DNA from: Vreelandella halophila
GTDB taxonomy: Bacteria; Pseudomonadota; Gammaproteobacteria; Pseudomonadales; Oleiphilaceae
Assembly: GCF_009856365.1 (NCBI RefSeq)
Contig: NZ_WMEX01000002.1
Span: 310,001-374,000 of the forward strand
Direction: 5' to 3'
Length of the DNA: 64,000 nt
The notes beneath the pieces are model-generated. The model was not told the origin of the DNA, did not search any database, and saw nothing but the letters and a program-made list of their open reading frames with translations. Positions 25,918-33,507 of this stretch are shown piece after piece. The position numbers and the translations under genes are program-made. Positions within the stretch are counted from its first letter, which is position 1, and every line of letters begins with the position of its first letter.

Positions 25918-27174
25918 TCAGAAGGAGGCCTGTATCCAGACCCAGCCCTTGTCCGCATCGCGGTTGAAGGCTTTGTCAGTGTCCTGACTGAAGCCGTCAG
26001 CATCGTAGGCGGCATACTTGGCGCCTACCGAATAGGTCCCGTTGATGCTGTACGTCGCCTGCAATGCGGCTTCAGAACCGTAATCGTCGCTGCTCTCATC
26101 GCTGTCAAACTGATGGTAGATCGCCATCAGATGGACGCCACCCAGAGTGCCGGAGAGACTGGTGTAGCTGTCCACCAGCCCGGAATCCGGGGTCGCGAGG
26201 AAACGGTCGGTGAAGCCATTGAACGCGTGCAGTGTGGCCAGAGGCGTTGCAAAGGCTGAGTTACCGTCATCACTGCCCAGCATTTCCTGACCGATTTTGA
26301 ATCGCACGCCCGACACATCGACCCCGGCTTCGAGGCTGTAGTAGCTCTGGTCCAGGCTGCGGGTGTTATCGTCATAGTCGCTCTGGTGAGCGTATTCCAG
26401 TGTGTACAGGGCATTCACGGTGTCACTGAGGGGTGCATCTCCGGTGTACCGCAGCCCGAACGTCTGTGTGGAGTCATCGGGGTTGTCATCAAGCGCGATC
26501 AGGTAGCTGTAGGCCGACACTGATCCGTAATCCAGGCCTTCGTACCGCGCATTCAAAATGCCGGTATCCATGGCGAGGTCGCCCTTGGGGCTGGCATCCG
26601 AAAAAATGCGGTTGGCGTTATACAGATACCCTGCCGTGATGGTGGTATCCGGCAGTGACGTATTGACCAGCGTTGAGCCGTCAAAGGTCTGTTCGTTCTG
26701 GCGCCAGCCCACATTGCCAATGAAACGGTCGTTATCCAGCTTCAGGCGCTGGCGACCAACTGTCAGCCTGGTGTTCGCCAGTCCGCTGTACGCTAGATAA
26801 GCCTGGTTCAGCTCCGTCTCGGTTGGGTCGGCAACCACCGGGCGGCTATCACGACCATTGATTGTGCTGTTGTAATTTTCAGGGCCGACCGATGTGACAT
26901 GTTCCACGTCCATATAACCTTTGAGGTTGGCGACCTCAGCGGTTTCATAGCCCAGCCTGACACGCAGCGTGGATGCCCGCGCATCATCTGCGAAGCCATC
27001 CTCGCCCACGTTTTCATAGCGATAACGCGTGTCCAGTGATGATGTGCCATTGGCGATGGCATCTGTGATGGGGTCTGCACAGATTCCCCCGGAAAATGCG
27101 GCAACAGCAACCACGAGGGGGGCTTTGCCAAGATGGGAGCGGACGGCGGTGGTAATCGGTGATCGCGCTGTCAT
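25918..27174 (-). CDS. outer membrane beta-barrel, alginate-export family type
   Basis: A 418-residue protein with a signal peptide (cleavage after about residue 33) and alternating beta-strands to a terminal Phe (WIQASF), as expected for an outer membrane barrel. Blocks typical of the alginate-export/OprE-like group are visible: DTRYRYENVGEDGFADDA, TETELNQAYLAYSG, TVGRQRLKLDNDRFIGNVGW and RQNEQTFDGSTLVN. The transported solute cannot be told, and no alginate genes are nearby. The ATG at 27174 follows GGAGG. Confidence 0.83.
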   Translation of the reverse strand: MTARSPITTAVRSHLGKAPLVVAVAAFSGGICADPITDAIANGTSSLDTRYRYENVGEDGFADDARASTLRVRLGYETAEVANLKGYMDVEHVTSVGPENYNSTINGRDSRPVVADPTETELNQAYLAYSGLANTRLTVGRQRLKLDNDRFIGNVGWRQNEQTFDGSTLVNTSLPDTTITAGYLYNANRIFSDASPKGDLAMDTGILNARYEGLDYGSVSAYSYLIALDDNPDDSTQTFGLRYTGDAPLSDTVNALYTLEYAHQSDYDDNTRSLDQSYYSLEAGVDVSGVRFKIGQEMLGSDDGNSAFATPLATLHAFNGFTDRFLATPDSGLVDSYTSLSGTLGGVHLMAIYHQFDSDESSDDYGSEAALQATYSINGTYSVGAKYAAYDADGFSQDTDKAFNRDADKGWVWIQASF

Positions 27175-27462
27175 GGGGTGGGGCCTCCAACGGCCGACTG
27201 ATGATGAATTCTCAGCCGAGTATCCCCTCTTAAAGAAATATGGGAAATGATGCTTATCAAGTTACGGCAATTATTTCCCTTCAGGATCAGGAAGGTAGAC
27301 CTTAAGGGGTAGGGTTTGCCTGTCGGCTTCCGGATCAGGCTGGTGCTTAGGGAGTACCACATCTGTGTGGCATCCACGTACTGACCAGGATCACCCCCGC
27401 AGCATTGGGTGCTTTCAGGATTCTCAATAGGGGGCGGTCGTCGTCCAGCGCCGACGATGCAT
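27175..27462. other. intergenic region upstream of the outer membrane protein
   Basis: About 290 bases. The part next to the porin-like gene is AT-rich (27215-27290) and should hold its minus-strand promoter. No convincing hexamer pair, binding palindrome or coding signal is seen. Confidence 0.4.
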
Positions 27463-27494
27463 AAAAAAGGGGCCTGCGATTGCTCGCAGGCCCC
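27463..27494 (-). terminator. intrinsic terminator of tRNA-Arg
   Basis: In the minus direction, GGGGCCTGCGA, a GCAA loop, then TCGCAGGCCCC, form a perfect 11-bp stem followed by TTTTTT. It lies 9 bases after the tRNA 3' end. Confidence 0.93.
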
Positions 27495-27503
27495 TCGTCT
27501 GTC

Positions 27504-27580
<77 letters not shown>

Positions 27581-27585
27581 AGATT

Positions 27586-27612
27586 GACACCGGAATGGAT
27601 GGTACCGGTGTC
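27586..27612. repeat. inverted repeat upstream of tRNA-Arg
   Basis: GACACCGG and CCGGTGTC are perfect 8-bp complements around an 11-base loop, ending five bases before the tRNA 5' end. It would lie in the tRNA leader or promoter. Confidence 0.4.
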
Positions 27613-27769
27613 GTTCGACGGCTGTTGCCTTTTGAGCAATGCCATCGAAACAGGGGGCGTATGATAAGGGCCGTTGGCCCGCACGTCCATCCCCTGGTGA
27701 CATTTCAGCAGTTGAGGGGCGCTGCCAAATGTGCCATTGTCCAATGAGAACATTTTTTGCGCGAAACAC

Positions 27770-27805
27770 TTGCATTCTTTTGAGGAAATAAGAATAATTA
27801 GCATT
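27770..27805 (+). promoter_or_regulatory. bfd promoter with Fur box
   Basis: TTGCAT (27770-27775), a 17-base spacer and AATAAT (27793-27798). A 19-base Fur-box-like sequence (27787-27805) matches about 12 of 19 positions of the GATAATGATAATCATTATC consensus and covers the -10. Iron-loaded Fur would block polymerase, which fits iron-starvation control of bfd. Confidence 0.72.
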
Positions 27806-27838
27806 AAGGTGCTCGTTAGCTGCCACGCAGGAGTTGTC

Positions 27839-28045
27839 ATGTACGTGTGTCTCTGTAATCAAATCACTGATCACGAAATCCGCCGCGCGGTCGAGGATGG
27901 CTGCTCCAGCATGCGTCAGCTCCGGAATGAGCTCGGTGTTGCCACCCAGTGTGGTCGTTGTGGAACCATGGCCCGAGAGATTCTGAATGAGCACCGCCAG
28001 AGCGTGGATCTGGATCTGATCAATGCGCTCGCGCGCCCCGCGTGA
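27839..28045 (+). CDS. bfd: bacterioferritin-associated ferredoxin
   Basis: A 68-residue [2Fe-2S] protein. The four cluster ligands are in MYVCLCNQITD and QCGRCGTMARE, the Bfd arrangement CxC..CxxC. It binds bacterioferritin and passes electrons to reduce and release stored iron. The bfr gene follows 98 bp downstream on the same strand. AGGAG lies 6 nt before the ATG. Its Fur-type promoter is described separately. Confidence 0.95.
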   Translation: MYVCLCNQITDHEIRRAVEDGCSSMRQLRNELGVATQCGRCGTMAREILNEHRQSVDLDLINALARPA

Positions 28046-28143
28046 GTAGCCCCTACTCCCCGCGACTGGCTGGCCGTTACTGATCCGTGTGTGCTAGTTT
28101 TGCGTAATTGAAAACAGACAGACCGGATCAGGAGGCAATTCCC

Positions 28144-28635
28144 ATGAAGGGCGACAAACAGGTCATCCAGTATCTGAACCAGGCGCTGGCGGCCGAGCTG
28201 ACCGCTATCAACCAGTATTTTCTCCACGCGCGCATGCTCAAGGACTGGGGCATCGATAAGCTGGGCAAGATCGAATACGACGAGTCCATCGACGAGATGA
28301 AGCACGCCGATCAGCTGATCGAGCGCATCCTGTTTCTGGGCGGCCTGCCGAATCTCCAGGACCTGAACAAGCTTCTGATCGGCGAGAACGTGAAGGAAAT
28401 CCTTGAGTGCGACCTCAAGGCCGAGCACGACGGCATCGCCATCTATCGGGCCGGCATCCAGCACGCCGAATCCGTTCAGGATTATGGTACACGTGATCTG
28501 CTCGCGAGCCTTCTGGCGGACGAGGAAGGGCATGTGGACTTCCTTGAGACACAGCTCGACATGATCGATCGCATGGGTCTCGAGAACTACTGCCAGCTGC
28601 AGTCCAGTGGCACTGCCGAGGAAGGCGGCGAATAA
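28144..28635 (+). CDS. bfr: bacterioferritin
   Basis: A 163-residue ferritin-like four-helix protein that forms a 24-mer iron-storage shell with haem at the dimer interface. Ferroxidase ligands are visible in [28 protein letters not shown] (with the haem-ligating Met) and [13 protein letters not shown]. An acidic tail (AEEGGE) follows the usual end. The ATG at 28144 is chosen over an upstream in-frame GTG/ATG because AGGAGG stands 8 nt before it. It functions with bfd upstream. Confidence 0.95.
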   Translation: MKGDKQVIQYLNQALAAELTAINQYFLHARMLKDWGIDKLGKIEYDESIDEMKHADQLIERILFLGGLPNLQDLNKLLIGENVKEILECDLKAEHDGIAIYRAGIQHAESVQDYGTRDLLASLLADEEGHVDFLETQLDMIDRMGLENYCQLQSSGTAEEGGE

Positions 28636-28701
28636 AGCAGGCTCGTATCATCGGCCGGGAGCGGGTACAATACGTCCGCTTCTGACGACTGAGGTGTGGT
28701 A

Positions 28702-29115
28702 ATGAACAAGCTGACCCGAATTTTCGCAAGTCTCGGCCTCATTGTGGCGCTGGGCGGTTCCGCGCTCACACTGGCCGCCGTTGAGGACCAGATCAGGGAA
28801 CGCATCGAGCCCACCGGCAATGTGAACATTGCAGGTGAGGAAGGCCAGCAGCGCCAGCAGCAGTCCACTGGACCGCGCGGTGGCGAAGAGGTCTATGCCG
28901 ACGCCTGTTCCGCATGTCATGACTCCGGCGCTGCTGGCGCGCCCAAGCTTGGCGATTCCGGCGCCTGGGCGGACCGTATCAGCAAGGGGGATGAAACCCT
29001 CTATGACCATGCGATCAATGGTTTCAACGCCATGCCTGCCAAGGGCGGCTGCAGTGGCTGTTCCGATGAGGAAGTACAGAACGCGGTGGACTACATGACC
29101 GCGCAGAGCGAGTAA
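28702..29115 (+). CDS. cytochrome c5 family protein
   Basis: A 137-residue protein with a signal peptide or membrane anchor at about residues 5-25, followed by a polar linker rich in Gln. The haem c attachment site is CSACH in ADACSACHDSGAAGAP. The axial Met is in NGFNAMPAKGG. The second pair of cysteines (GGCSGC) is typical of cytochrome c5. It would be a periplasmic electron carrier. GAGGTG precedes the ATG, and a TACAAT -10-like element lies at 28666-28671. Confidence 0.9.
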   Translation: MNKLTRIFASLGLIVALGGSALTLAAVEDQIRERIEPTGNVNIAGEEGQQRQQQSTGPRGGEEVYADACSACHDSGAAGAPKLGDSGAWADRISKGDETLYDHAINGFNAMPAKGGCSGCSDEEVQNAVDYMTAQSE

Positions 29116-29186
29116 ACCACGCTGCTTGACCCGGCAGGGACACTCGGGGTGCCGCGCGCGTTGTCTCTGACAAATGAGAGCGGTCA

Positions 29187-29648
29187 ATGCGAATAACCGG
29201 CTACACAGACTATTCCCTCCGGGTTCTGATCTACCTGTCGCTTCAGGGTGACCGGTTGGCGACGATCCAGGAAATCGCCGACCGGTATCAGATCTCCAAG
29301 AACCACCTGATGAAGGTGGTCCATCAGCTGACCCGCAAGGGTTATCTGGACAGCGTCCGGGGCAAGAAAGGCGGCATCCGGCTCCGTCTCAGCCCTTCGG
29401 AGATCAACATTGGTGTGCTGGTGCGGGAGATGGAGCCGGACCTGAATCTCGTGGAGTGTTTCGGGCCGGACAATACCTGCGTGATCTCACCGGTGTGTTC
29501 TCTCAAAGGGGTTCTGGGTGAAGCGCTCGACGCATTTCTTGCGACCCTGGACCGTTACACCCTGTCGGACATTGTTCCCGGAAAGGACGCTCCCCATCTC
29601 ATCCGGCTTCTGAATATTCCGACCGAGGAATCGACAGCAGCCGTGTAG
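29187..29648 (+). CDS. nsrR: Rrf2-family regulator, NsrR-like
   Basis: A 153-residue Rrf2 protein. The winged-helix domain begins MRITGYTDYSLRVLIYLSL and continues TIQEIADRYQISKNHLMKVV. Three cysteines in ECFGPDNTC and SPVCSL (C-x6-C-x5-C) would hold the Fe-S cluster. NsrR senses nitric oxide and represses NO-detoxifying and denitrification genes, which fits its place beside the nar-moa cluster. The cysteine spacing differs slightly from the E. coli protein, but other NsrR proteins vary there too. The stop codon lies inside a REP-like hairpin. Confidence 0.85.
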   Translation: MRITGYTDYSLRVLIYLSLQGDRLATIQEIADRYQISKNHLMKVVHQLTRKGYLDSVRGKKGGIRLRLSPSEINIGVLVREMEPDLNLVECFGPDNTCVISPVCSLKGVLGEALDAFLATLDRYTLSDIVPGKDAPHLIRLLNIPTEESTAAV

Positions 29649-29670
29649 GAGCGACCCCTGGTCGCGATCC
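29645..29670 (+). repeat. REP-like palindrome (GTAG type)
   Basis: GTAG followed by GA and the stem GCGACC-cct-GGTCGC. This is the head-plus-hairpin form of REP sequences spread by RAYT transposases in Pseudomonas and Stenotrophomonas relatives. It overlaps the nsrR stop codon. Only this copy was recognised in the window. Confidence 0.6.
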
Positions 29671-29671
29671 T

Positions 29672-29695
29672 TGTGCGCCACCTCTCTGGCGCACA
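29672..29695. terminator. hairpin between convergent nsrR and moaA
   Basis: TGTGCGCCA and TGGCGCACA pair perfectly over 9 bp around CCTCTC. It lies immediately before the moaA stop codon. There is no T-run, but the position between convergent genes suggests a transcript-end element for both. Confidence 0.5.
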
Positions 29696-29696
29696 G

Positions 29697-30695
29697 TCAC
29701 CCACCCGTCATATTCATGAACCGCAGGATCTGCACGTCACCGTCAGTAGTGAAGTGATGCTCTTTCGGTTTCAGATCCATGGCGCTGATGATGGCCTCAC
29801 GGATGGGTTCGTCGTCCTCGGGGTAGCGCCGCATCAGTCCCTTCAGGTCCTTCGAGTGCTCATTGCCCAGGCACAGCAGCAGGCGCCCTTCCACGGTCAG
29901 TCGTACGCGGTTGCAGTCGCCACAGAAGTTATGGGTGTGTGGGGAGATGAAGCCGATCTTGCTCTGTGAGTCCGGCATCCGGAAATAGCGCGACGGCCCA
30001 CCAGTGTCCGCCGTGCTGGGGATGAGGTCGTAACGCTGTTCGATGATCTCCCGGACCTCGTCGCTGGAGCAGAAGGTTTCGTCCCGGGTATGGTCGGAGA
30101 TCTCGCCGAGGGGCATTTCCTCGATGAAGCTGATGTCGATGCCGCGTGACCGCGCGAACTCGACCAGGTCGAGGACTTCGTGGTCGTTGCGGTTCTTCAT
30201 GATGACGCTGTTGAGCTTGATGCCCTTGAAGCCTGCTTCTACGGCGGTATCAATGCCCCGGATGACTTTGTTGAGGTCACCGGTGCGGGTAATGCTGCGG
30301 AATTTTTCCGCGTCCAGCGAGTCGAGACTGATGTTGAGTCGGTCCATGCCGGCGGTTTTCAGGTCGTGCGCCATATGCGGGAGCTGGCTGCCGTTGGTGG
30401 TCATGGCCAGATCGTCCAGGCCGAGGCCGCCAATGTCCTCGACCAGTTTCACGATGCCCTTGCGCACCAGCGGTTCGCCGCCGGTCAGGCGGATCTTCTC
30501 GACACCGAGCTCGCGGAAGATACGGGCGATGCGCCCGATCTCCTCCAGGCTGAGCACCTGCTGGCGTGGCAGGAATTCCATGTCCTCGCTCATGCAGTAG
30601 ACACAGCGGAAGTCGCAGCGGTCGGTCACGGAGATGCGCACGTAGGTGATGGTGCGCCCGAACTGGTCGACCAGTGCCTTTTGCGGTTCGGACAT
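29697..30695 (-). CDS. moaA: GTP 3',8-cyclase MoaA
   Basis: A 332-residue radical SAM enzyme, first step of molybdenum cofactor synthesis. The N-terminal cluster motif is [21 protein letters not shown] binds SAM. The C-terminal second cluster is at [19 protein letters not shown], and the catalytic GG tail ends FMNMTGG. It is the last gene of the nar operon, 10 bp after the unknown 148-residue gene, so cofactor supply is tied to nitrate reductase expression as in Pseudomonas. AAGGAG precedes the ATG. Confidence 0.97.
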   Translation of the reverse strand: MSEPQKALVDQFGRTITYVRISVTDRCDFRCVYCMSEDMEFLPRQQVLSLEEIGRIARIFRELGVEKIRLTGGEPLVRKGIVKLVEDIGGLGLDDLAMTTNGSQLPHMAHDLKTAGMDRLNISLDSLDAEKFRSITRTGDLNKVIRGIDTAVEAGFKGIKLNSVIMKNRNDHEVLDLVEFARSRGIDISFIEEMPLGEISDHTRDETFCSSDEVREIIEQRYDLIPSTADTGGPSRYFRMPDSQSKIGFISPHTHNFCGDCNRVRLTVEGRLLLCLGNEHSKDLKGLMRRYPEDDEPIREAIISAMDLKPKEHHFTTDGDVQILRFMNMTGG

Positions 30696-30705
30696 CGTGT
30701 TCTCC

Positions 30706-31152
30706 TTACTGCTCGCTCATGGCCTGGAGCTGTACCGGTTCGCCGTCGCGCGTGAAGATGGCGAACTGGTCCAGGTTTTCACCGGTGGTGAGGGTCTGGG
30801 CCATGCGCGTGAGATGTTGTTCGGTCTCGTCCTCGGGCGCGGGCTCACCGTTGCGCCCGGGGAGGACGGCGGTCATCAGGAATTCCCAGTTGGTGCTGAC
30901 CTGGTCCGCTTCTTCAACAATGTCCTTGAGGCGGGTCTGGGGTGTCAAGGGGAAGTCGCGGACCATCAGGGGCATGAGTGTGCCCTGGTCGTCCATGTCG
31001 GCGTGTTCGCCGCTGGCGGTTTTTTCCTGGAGGCGCTGGACGTGGATGAGGACGACCAGGAGTTTGGTGCCGGGGCCGTCCATTTCGGACATTCGGGCCA
31101 GGTCGTCGAAGGTGGTGATTCTTGGTTCCGGCGTGAAGGTTTCTACCGTCAT
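30706..31152 (-). CDS. uncharacterised protein of the nitrate reductase operon
   Basis: 148 residues, not recognised. It is soluble and acidic, with no signal peptide or membrane segment. It begins [15 protein letters not shown]. The core [13 protein letters not shown] suggests an alpha/beta fold, and the C-terminal part reads [23 protein letters not shown] lies 8 nt before the ATG. It sits 14 bp after ppiC and 10 bp before moaA, so it is certainly co-transcribed. A role in maturation or cofactor insertion of nitrate reductase is possible from context only. Confidence 0.8.
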   Translation of the reverse strand: MTVETFTPEPRITTFDDLARMSEMDGPGTKLLVVLIHVQRLQEKTASGEHADMDDQGTLMPLMVRDFPLTPQTRLKDIVEEADQVSTNWEFLMTAVLPGRNGEPAPEDETEQHLTRMAQTLTTGENLDQFAIFTRDGEPVQLQAMSEQ

Positions 31153-31166
31153 TGTGTGCCTCTAAT

Positions 31167-31979
31167 TCACTGTACCAATGGATTGTCGGCGCCAGCCAGG
31201 TCAATCCCCTCGATCCGGGAACGGCCGGCCAGGATCTGGAGGTACTGGCTGACGGAGCGGCGCCAGACGGATTCCTTCAGATAGGTGGCGATTTTTTCCT
31301 TCACGGCCTCGTAGGGCAGCTGTTCGCCGCGCTGGCGTTCGTGCAGCCAGACCACGTGGAAGCCGTAACGGGTTTCCTGTGGGTAGGCAGCGATTTCGCC
31401 TTCGGGGAGGCGCTCGAGGGCCTTTTCGAAGTCGTGCGCGGTGTCGCCGGGGCCGACGGTGCCCATGTCGCCGCCGGCTTCGGCGGAGGGGCATTTGGAG
31501 TGCTTGAACGCAAGCCGGGTGAAGCGGCTGGGGTCGGCCTGGCAGACGCGGATGATACGGCGGCAGCGTTCGCGGGCGGCAACGCGGGCGTCGGCGTCGT
31601 CGGCCGGGGCCGGGCGGAAGATGTGGGAGACGTGGTACCGGCTGGGTGAGCGGAAGCGTTCGCGGTTGCTTTCGTAGTACTGCCGGCAGGCGGCGTCGTC
31701 CGGTTCCGGGTTGTCCAGCTCCTGGTCGAGGAGCTGGCGGATCTGGGCTTCTTCCTGGGTTTCCGCAGTCTGGCGGTCCTCGCCGGTGATGCCCTGGCGT
31801 TCGGCCTCTGTGATCAGCATCGTGCGGATGGACAGGGCCTTGGCCGCTTCCTTACGGGCTTCTTCCAGTGACGGGGCCGGGTGGTATTGAATCTCCTGGT
31901 TGATCGCTTCTTCGGTAATGGTGCGACCGTTGATCAGGATTTCGCCGCCGGCGACTTGTTGAATGGGGATGGCTTGCAT
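31167..31979 (-). CDS. parvulin-type peptidyl-prolyl isomerase (PpiC/NifM-like)
   Basis: A 270-residue protein. An N-terminal helical part of about 110 residues (EEARKEAAKALSIRTMLITEA) is followed by a PpiC rotamase domain at about 120-225. Visible marks are YHVSHIFRP, KHSKCPSAEAGGDMGTVGPG and GFHVVWLHER. There is no signal peptide, so it should act in the cytoplasm like NifM. Equivalent genes follow narI in Pseudomonas nar operons, where folding or maturation of the reductase is the presumed role. The ATG follows GAGGT. Confidence 0.88.
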   Translation of the reverse strand: MQAIPIQQVAGGEILINGRTITEEAINQEIQYHPAPSLEEARKEAAKALSIRTMLITEAERQGITGEDRQTAETQEEAQIRQLLDQELDNPEPDDAACRQYYESNRERFRSPSRYHVSHIFRPAPADDADARVAARERCRRIIRVCQADPSRFTRLAFKHSKCPSAEAGGDMGTVGPGDTAHDFEKALERLPEGEIAAYPQETRYGFHVVWLHERQRGEQLPYEAVKEKIATYLKESVWRRSVSQYLQILAGRSRIEGIDLAGADNPLVQ

Positions 31980-32015
31980 GCTGCTACCTCTGTGTCTGCT
32001 GCAGGTCGGCCGCTA

Positions 32016-32038
32016 CCGGGGATGAATGCCATCCCCGG
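32016..32038 (-). other. intercistronic hairpin between narI and ppiC
   Basis: CCGGGGATG and CATCCCCGG pair perfectly over 9 bp around AATGC. Without a T-run it is more likely an mRNA processing or stability element separating narGHJI from the ppiC-moaA part. Confidence 0.5.
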
Positions 32039-32064
32039 CATCGGCCGCCCTATGATGTCGGGCT

Positions 32065-32748
32065 CTACTGCGGCCTTACGATCTGGTACCGCCGGGCCAC
32101 GTATTCCACCGGCCAGCTCCAGATGTGCACCAGCCGGCTGAACGGGAAGGCGGTGAACATGAGCAGGCCGAGGAAGATGTGGGTCTTGTAGATCCAGTGC
32201 ACGTCCACGATGTAATGCCATGCGCCTGCCTGGAAGGTGACGATGCCCTGTGCCCAGTGGGCGAGTTCGAGCATGACGGCGCCGTCCAGGTGGTCCATGG
32301 AAACGAACAGGGTGCACAGCCCGGTGATCAGCTGCAGGTAGATCAGGCAGATGATGAAGGTGTCCATGGGGCTGCTGTTGGCGCGCACACGGGCGTTGAA
32401 CAGCCGCCGGTACACCAGGTAGCTGAGGCCGGCGAAGCACAGCAGGCCGAAAAGGCCACCGGCGACCATGGCCATTATCTGCTTGGCGCCGGGAGTCATG
32501 CCCAGTGAGGTGTAGACTACCGTGGGCGTGAGTAGGCCGAACAGGTGGCCGAAGAACAGCAGCAGGATGCCCACGTGGAAGGCAATGCTGGCCCAGCGGA
32601 AGGCGGGCGGATTGTTCAGGCTCTGGCTGGACATGGCCCGCCAGGTGTACTGGCCGCGCTCATAGCGCAGGAAGCTGCCGAGCAGGAAGATGGTGCCGGC
32701 CAGGTAGGGGCCGACGCCGAAGATCAGTTGGTTGATGTAGGTTTCCAT
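32065..32748 (-). CDS. narI: respiratory nitrate reductase gamma subunit
   Basis: A 227-residue five-helix di-haem cytochrome b that takes electrons from quinol and anchors NarGH to the inner membrane. Haem-ligand histidines are in FHVGILLLFFGHL and in HWIYKTHIFLGLLMF, the expected helices. The length matches the family. GGGAGAG precedes the ATG, 17 bp after narJ. Confidence 0.96.
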   Translation of the reverse strand: METYINQLIFGVGPYLAGTIFLLGSFLRYERGQYTWRAMSSQSLNNPPAFRWASIAFHVGILLLFFGHLFGLLTPTVVYTSLGMTPGAKQIMAMVAGGLFGLLCFAGLSYLVYRRLFNARVRANSSPMDTFIICLIYLQLITGLCTLFVSMDHLDGAVMLELAHWAQGIVTFQAGAWHYIVDVHWIYKTHIFLGLLMFTAFPFSRLVHIWSWPVEYVARRYQIVRPQ

Positions 32749-32765
32749 GGTGTCTCTCCCCTGAA

Positions 32766-33497
32766 TCAGCGTTGGCCGGCGGCCTGGGCGCCGGGGTTGT
32801 CCACCCAGCGCACAGGGATCTCGTCCGTGGGTGTGGTGGCGGGGCCGGGGCTGGTGTTGCCGCAGCCACCGCCGGCCGGGTCGTTATTGCCGAGGAAGGT
32901 GACCTGTTCCTCTTCCCAGATTTCGTCCATCTTGGTGATGGATTCGTCCGGGCCCTCGTTGGCGGCCAGTTCCCGCATGTCGCGGGCCTGCTCGCAGCTG
33001 CCGCCGATGGCTTCCAGCGCGTGGAAGAGGGCGGCATAGGGGGATTCCTTTTCCTCCAGGCGGGCCCCGAGCAGTACCATCACGGGCATGGCGTCACCGA
33101 GCATATCGGTGATCTCGGTTTCGTCCTGGGTAGAGAGGTATTCCAGGAACAGCGGGATGTAGTCCGGCAGTTCCTTTGCGTCCAGCTCGTAGCCGTGCAG
33201 GCGGTAGTGTTCCATCAGGTCGACCATGGCCTGGCCGCGGTCCCGGGATTCACCGTGTACGTGCTCGAACAGGTGCAGTGACAGGTGGCGGCCGCGGTCG
33301 AACAGGCTCACGTAGTTCTCCTGGATTTCGCCCAGCGGGCGGGCCGCCAGGTCGTCGATCAGCGCCAGAAGCTCGTCACGAGGGGCTTCCCCGAGCCGCG
33401 ATTCGCTGCGGATGACCTCGGCCAGCTCCGGCAGGGCCTCGTGCATGGGCCCTGTCGGGTAGGCCATGAGATGGGCGATGGCGTGCAGTGTCTTCAT
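32766..33497 (-). CDS. narJ: nitrate reductase molybdenum cofactor assembly chaperone
   Basis: 243 residues, soluble, all-helical. The conserved stretch LSLHLFEHVHGESRDRGQA identifies NarJ, which holds NarGH until cofactor is inserted. The C-terminal tail is long, Gly/Pro-rich and variable. The start is ATG at 33497, with GGAG 8 nt upstream. The frame is open further into narH, but that part is antisense-like low-complexity sequence. Confidence 0.95.
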   Translation of the reverse strand: MKTLHAIAHLMAYPTGPMHEALPELAEVIRSESRLGEAPRDELLALIDDLAARPLGEIQENYVSLFDRGRHLSLHLFEHVHGESRDRGQAMVDLMEHYRLHGYELDAKELPDYIPLFLEYLSTQDETEITDMLGDAMPVMVLLGARLEEKESPYAALFHALEAIGGSCEQARDMRELAANEGPDESITKMDEIWEEEQVTFLGNNDPAGGGCGNTSPGPATTPTDEIPVRWVDNPGAQAAGQR

Positions 33498-33507
33498 GAT
33501 GATCTCC

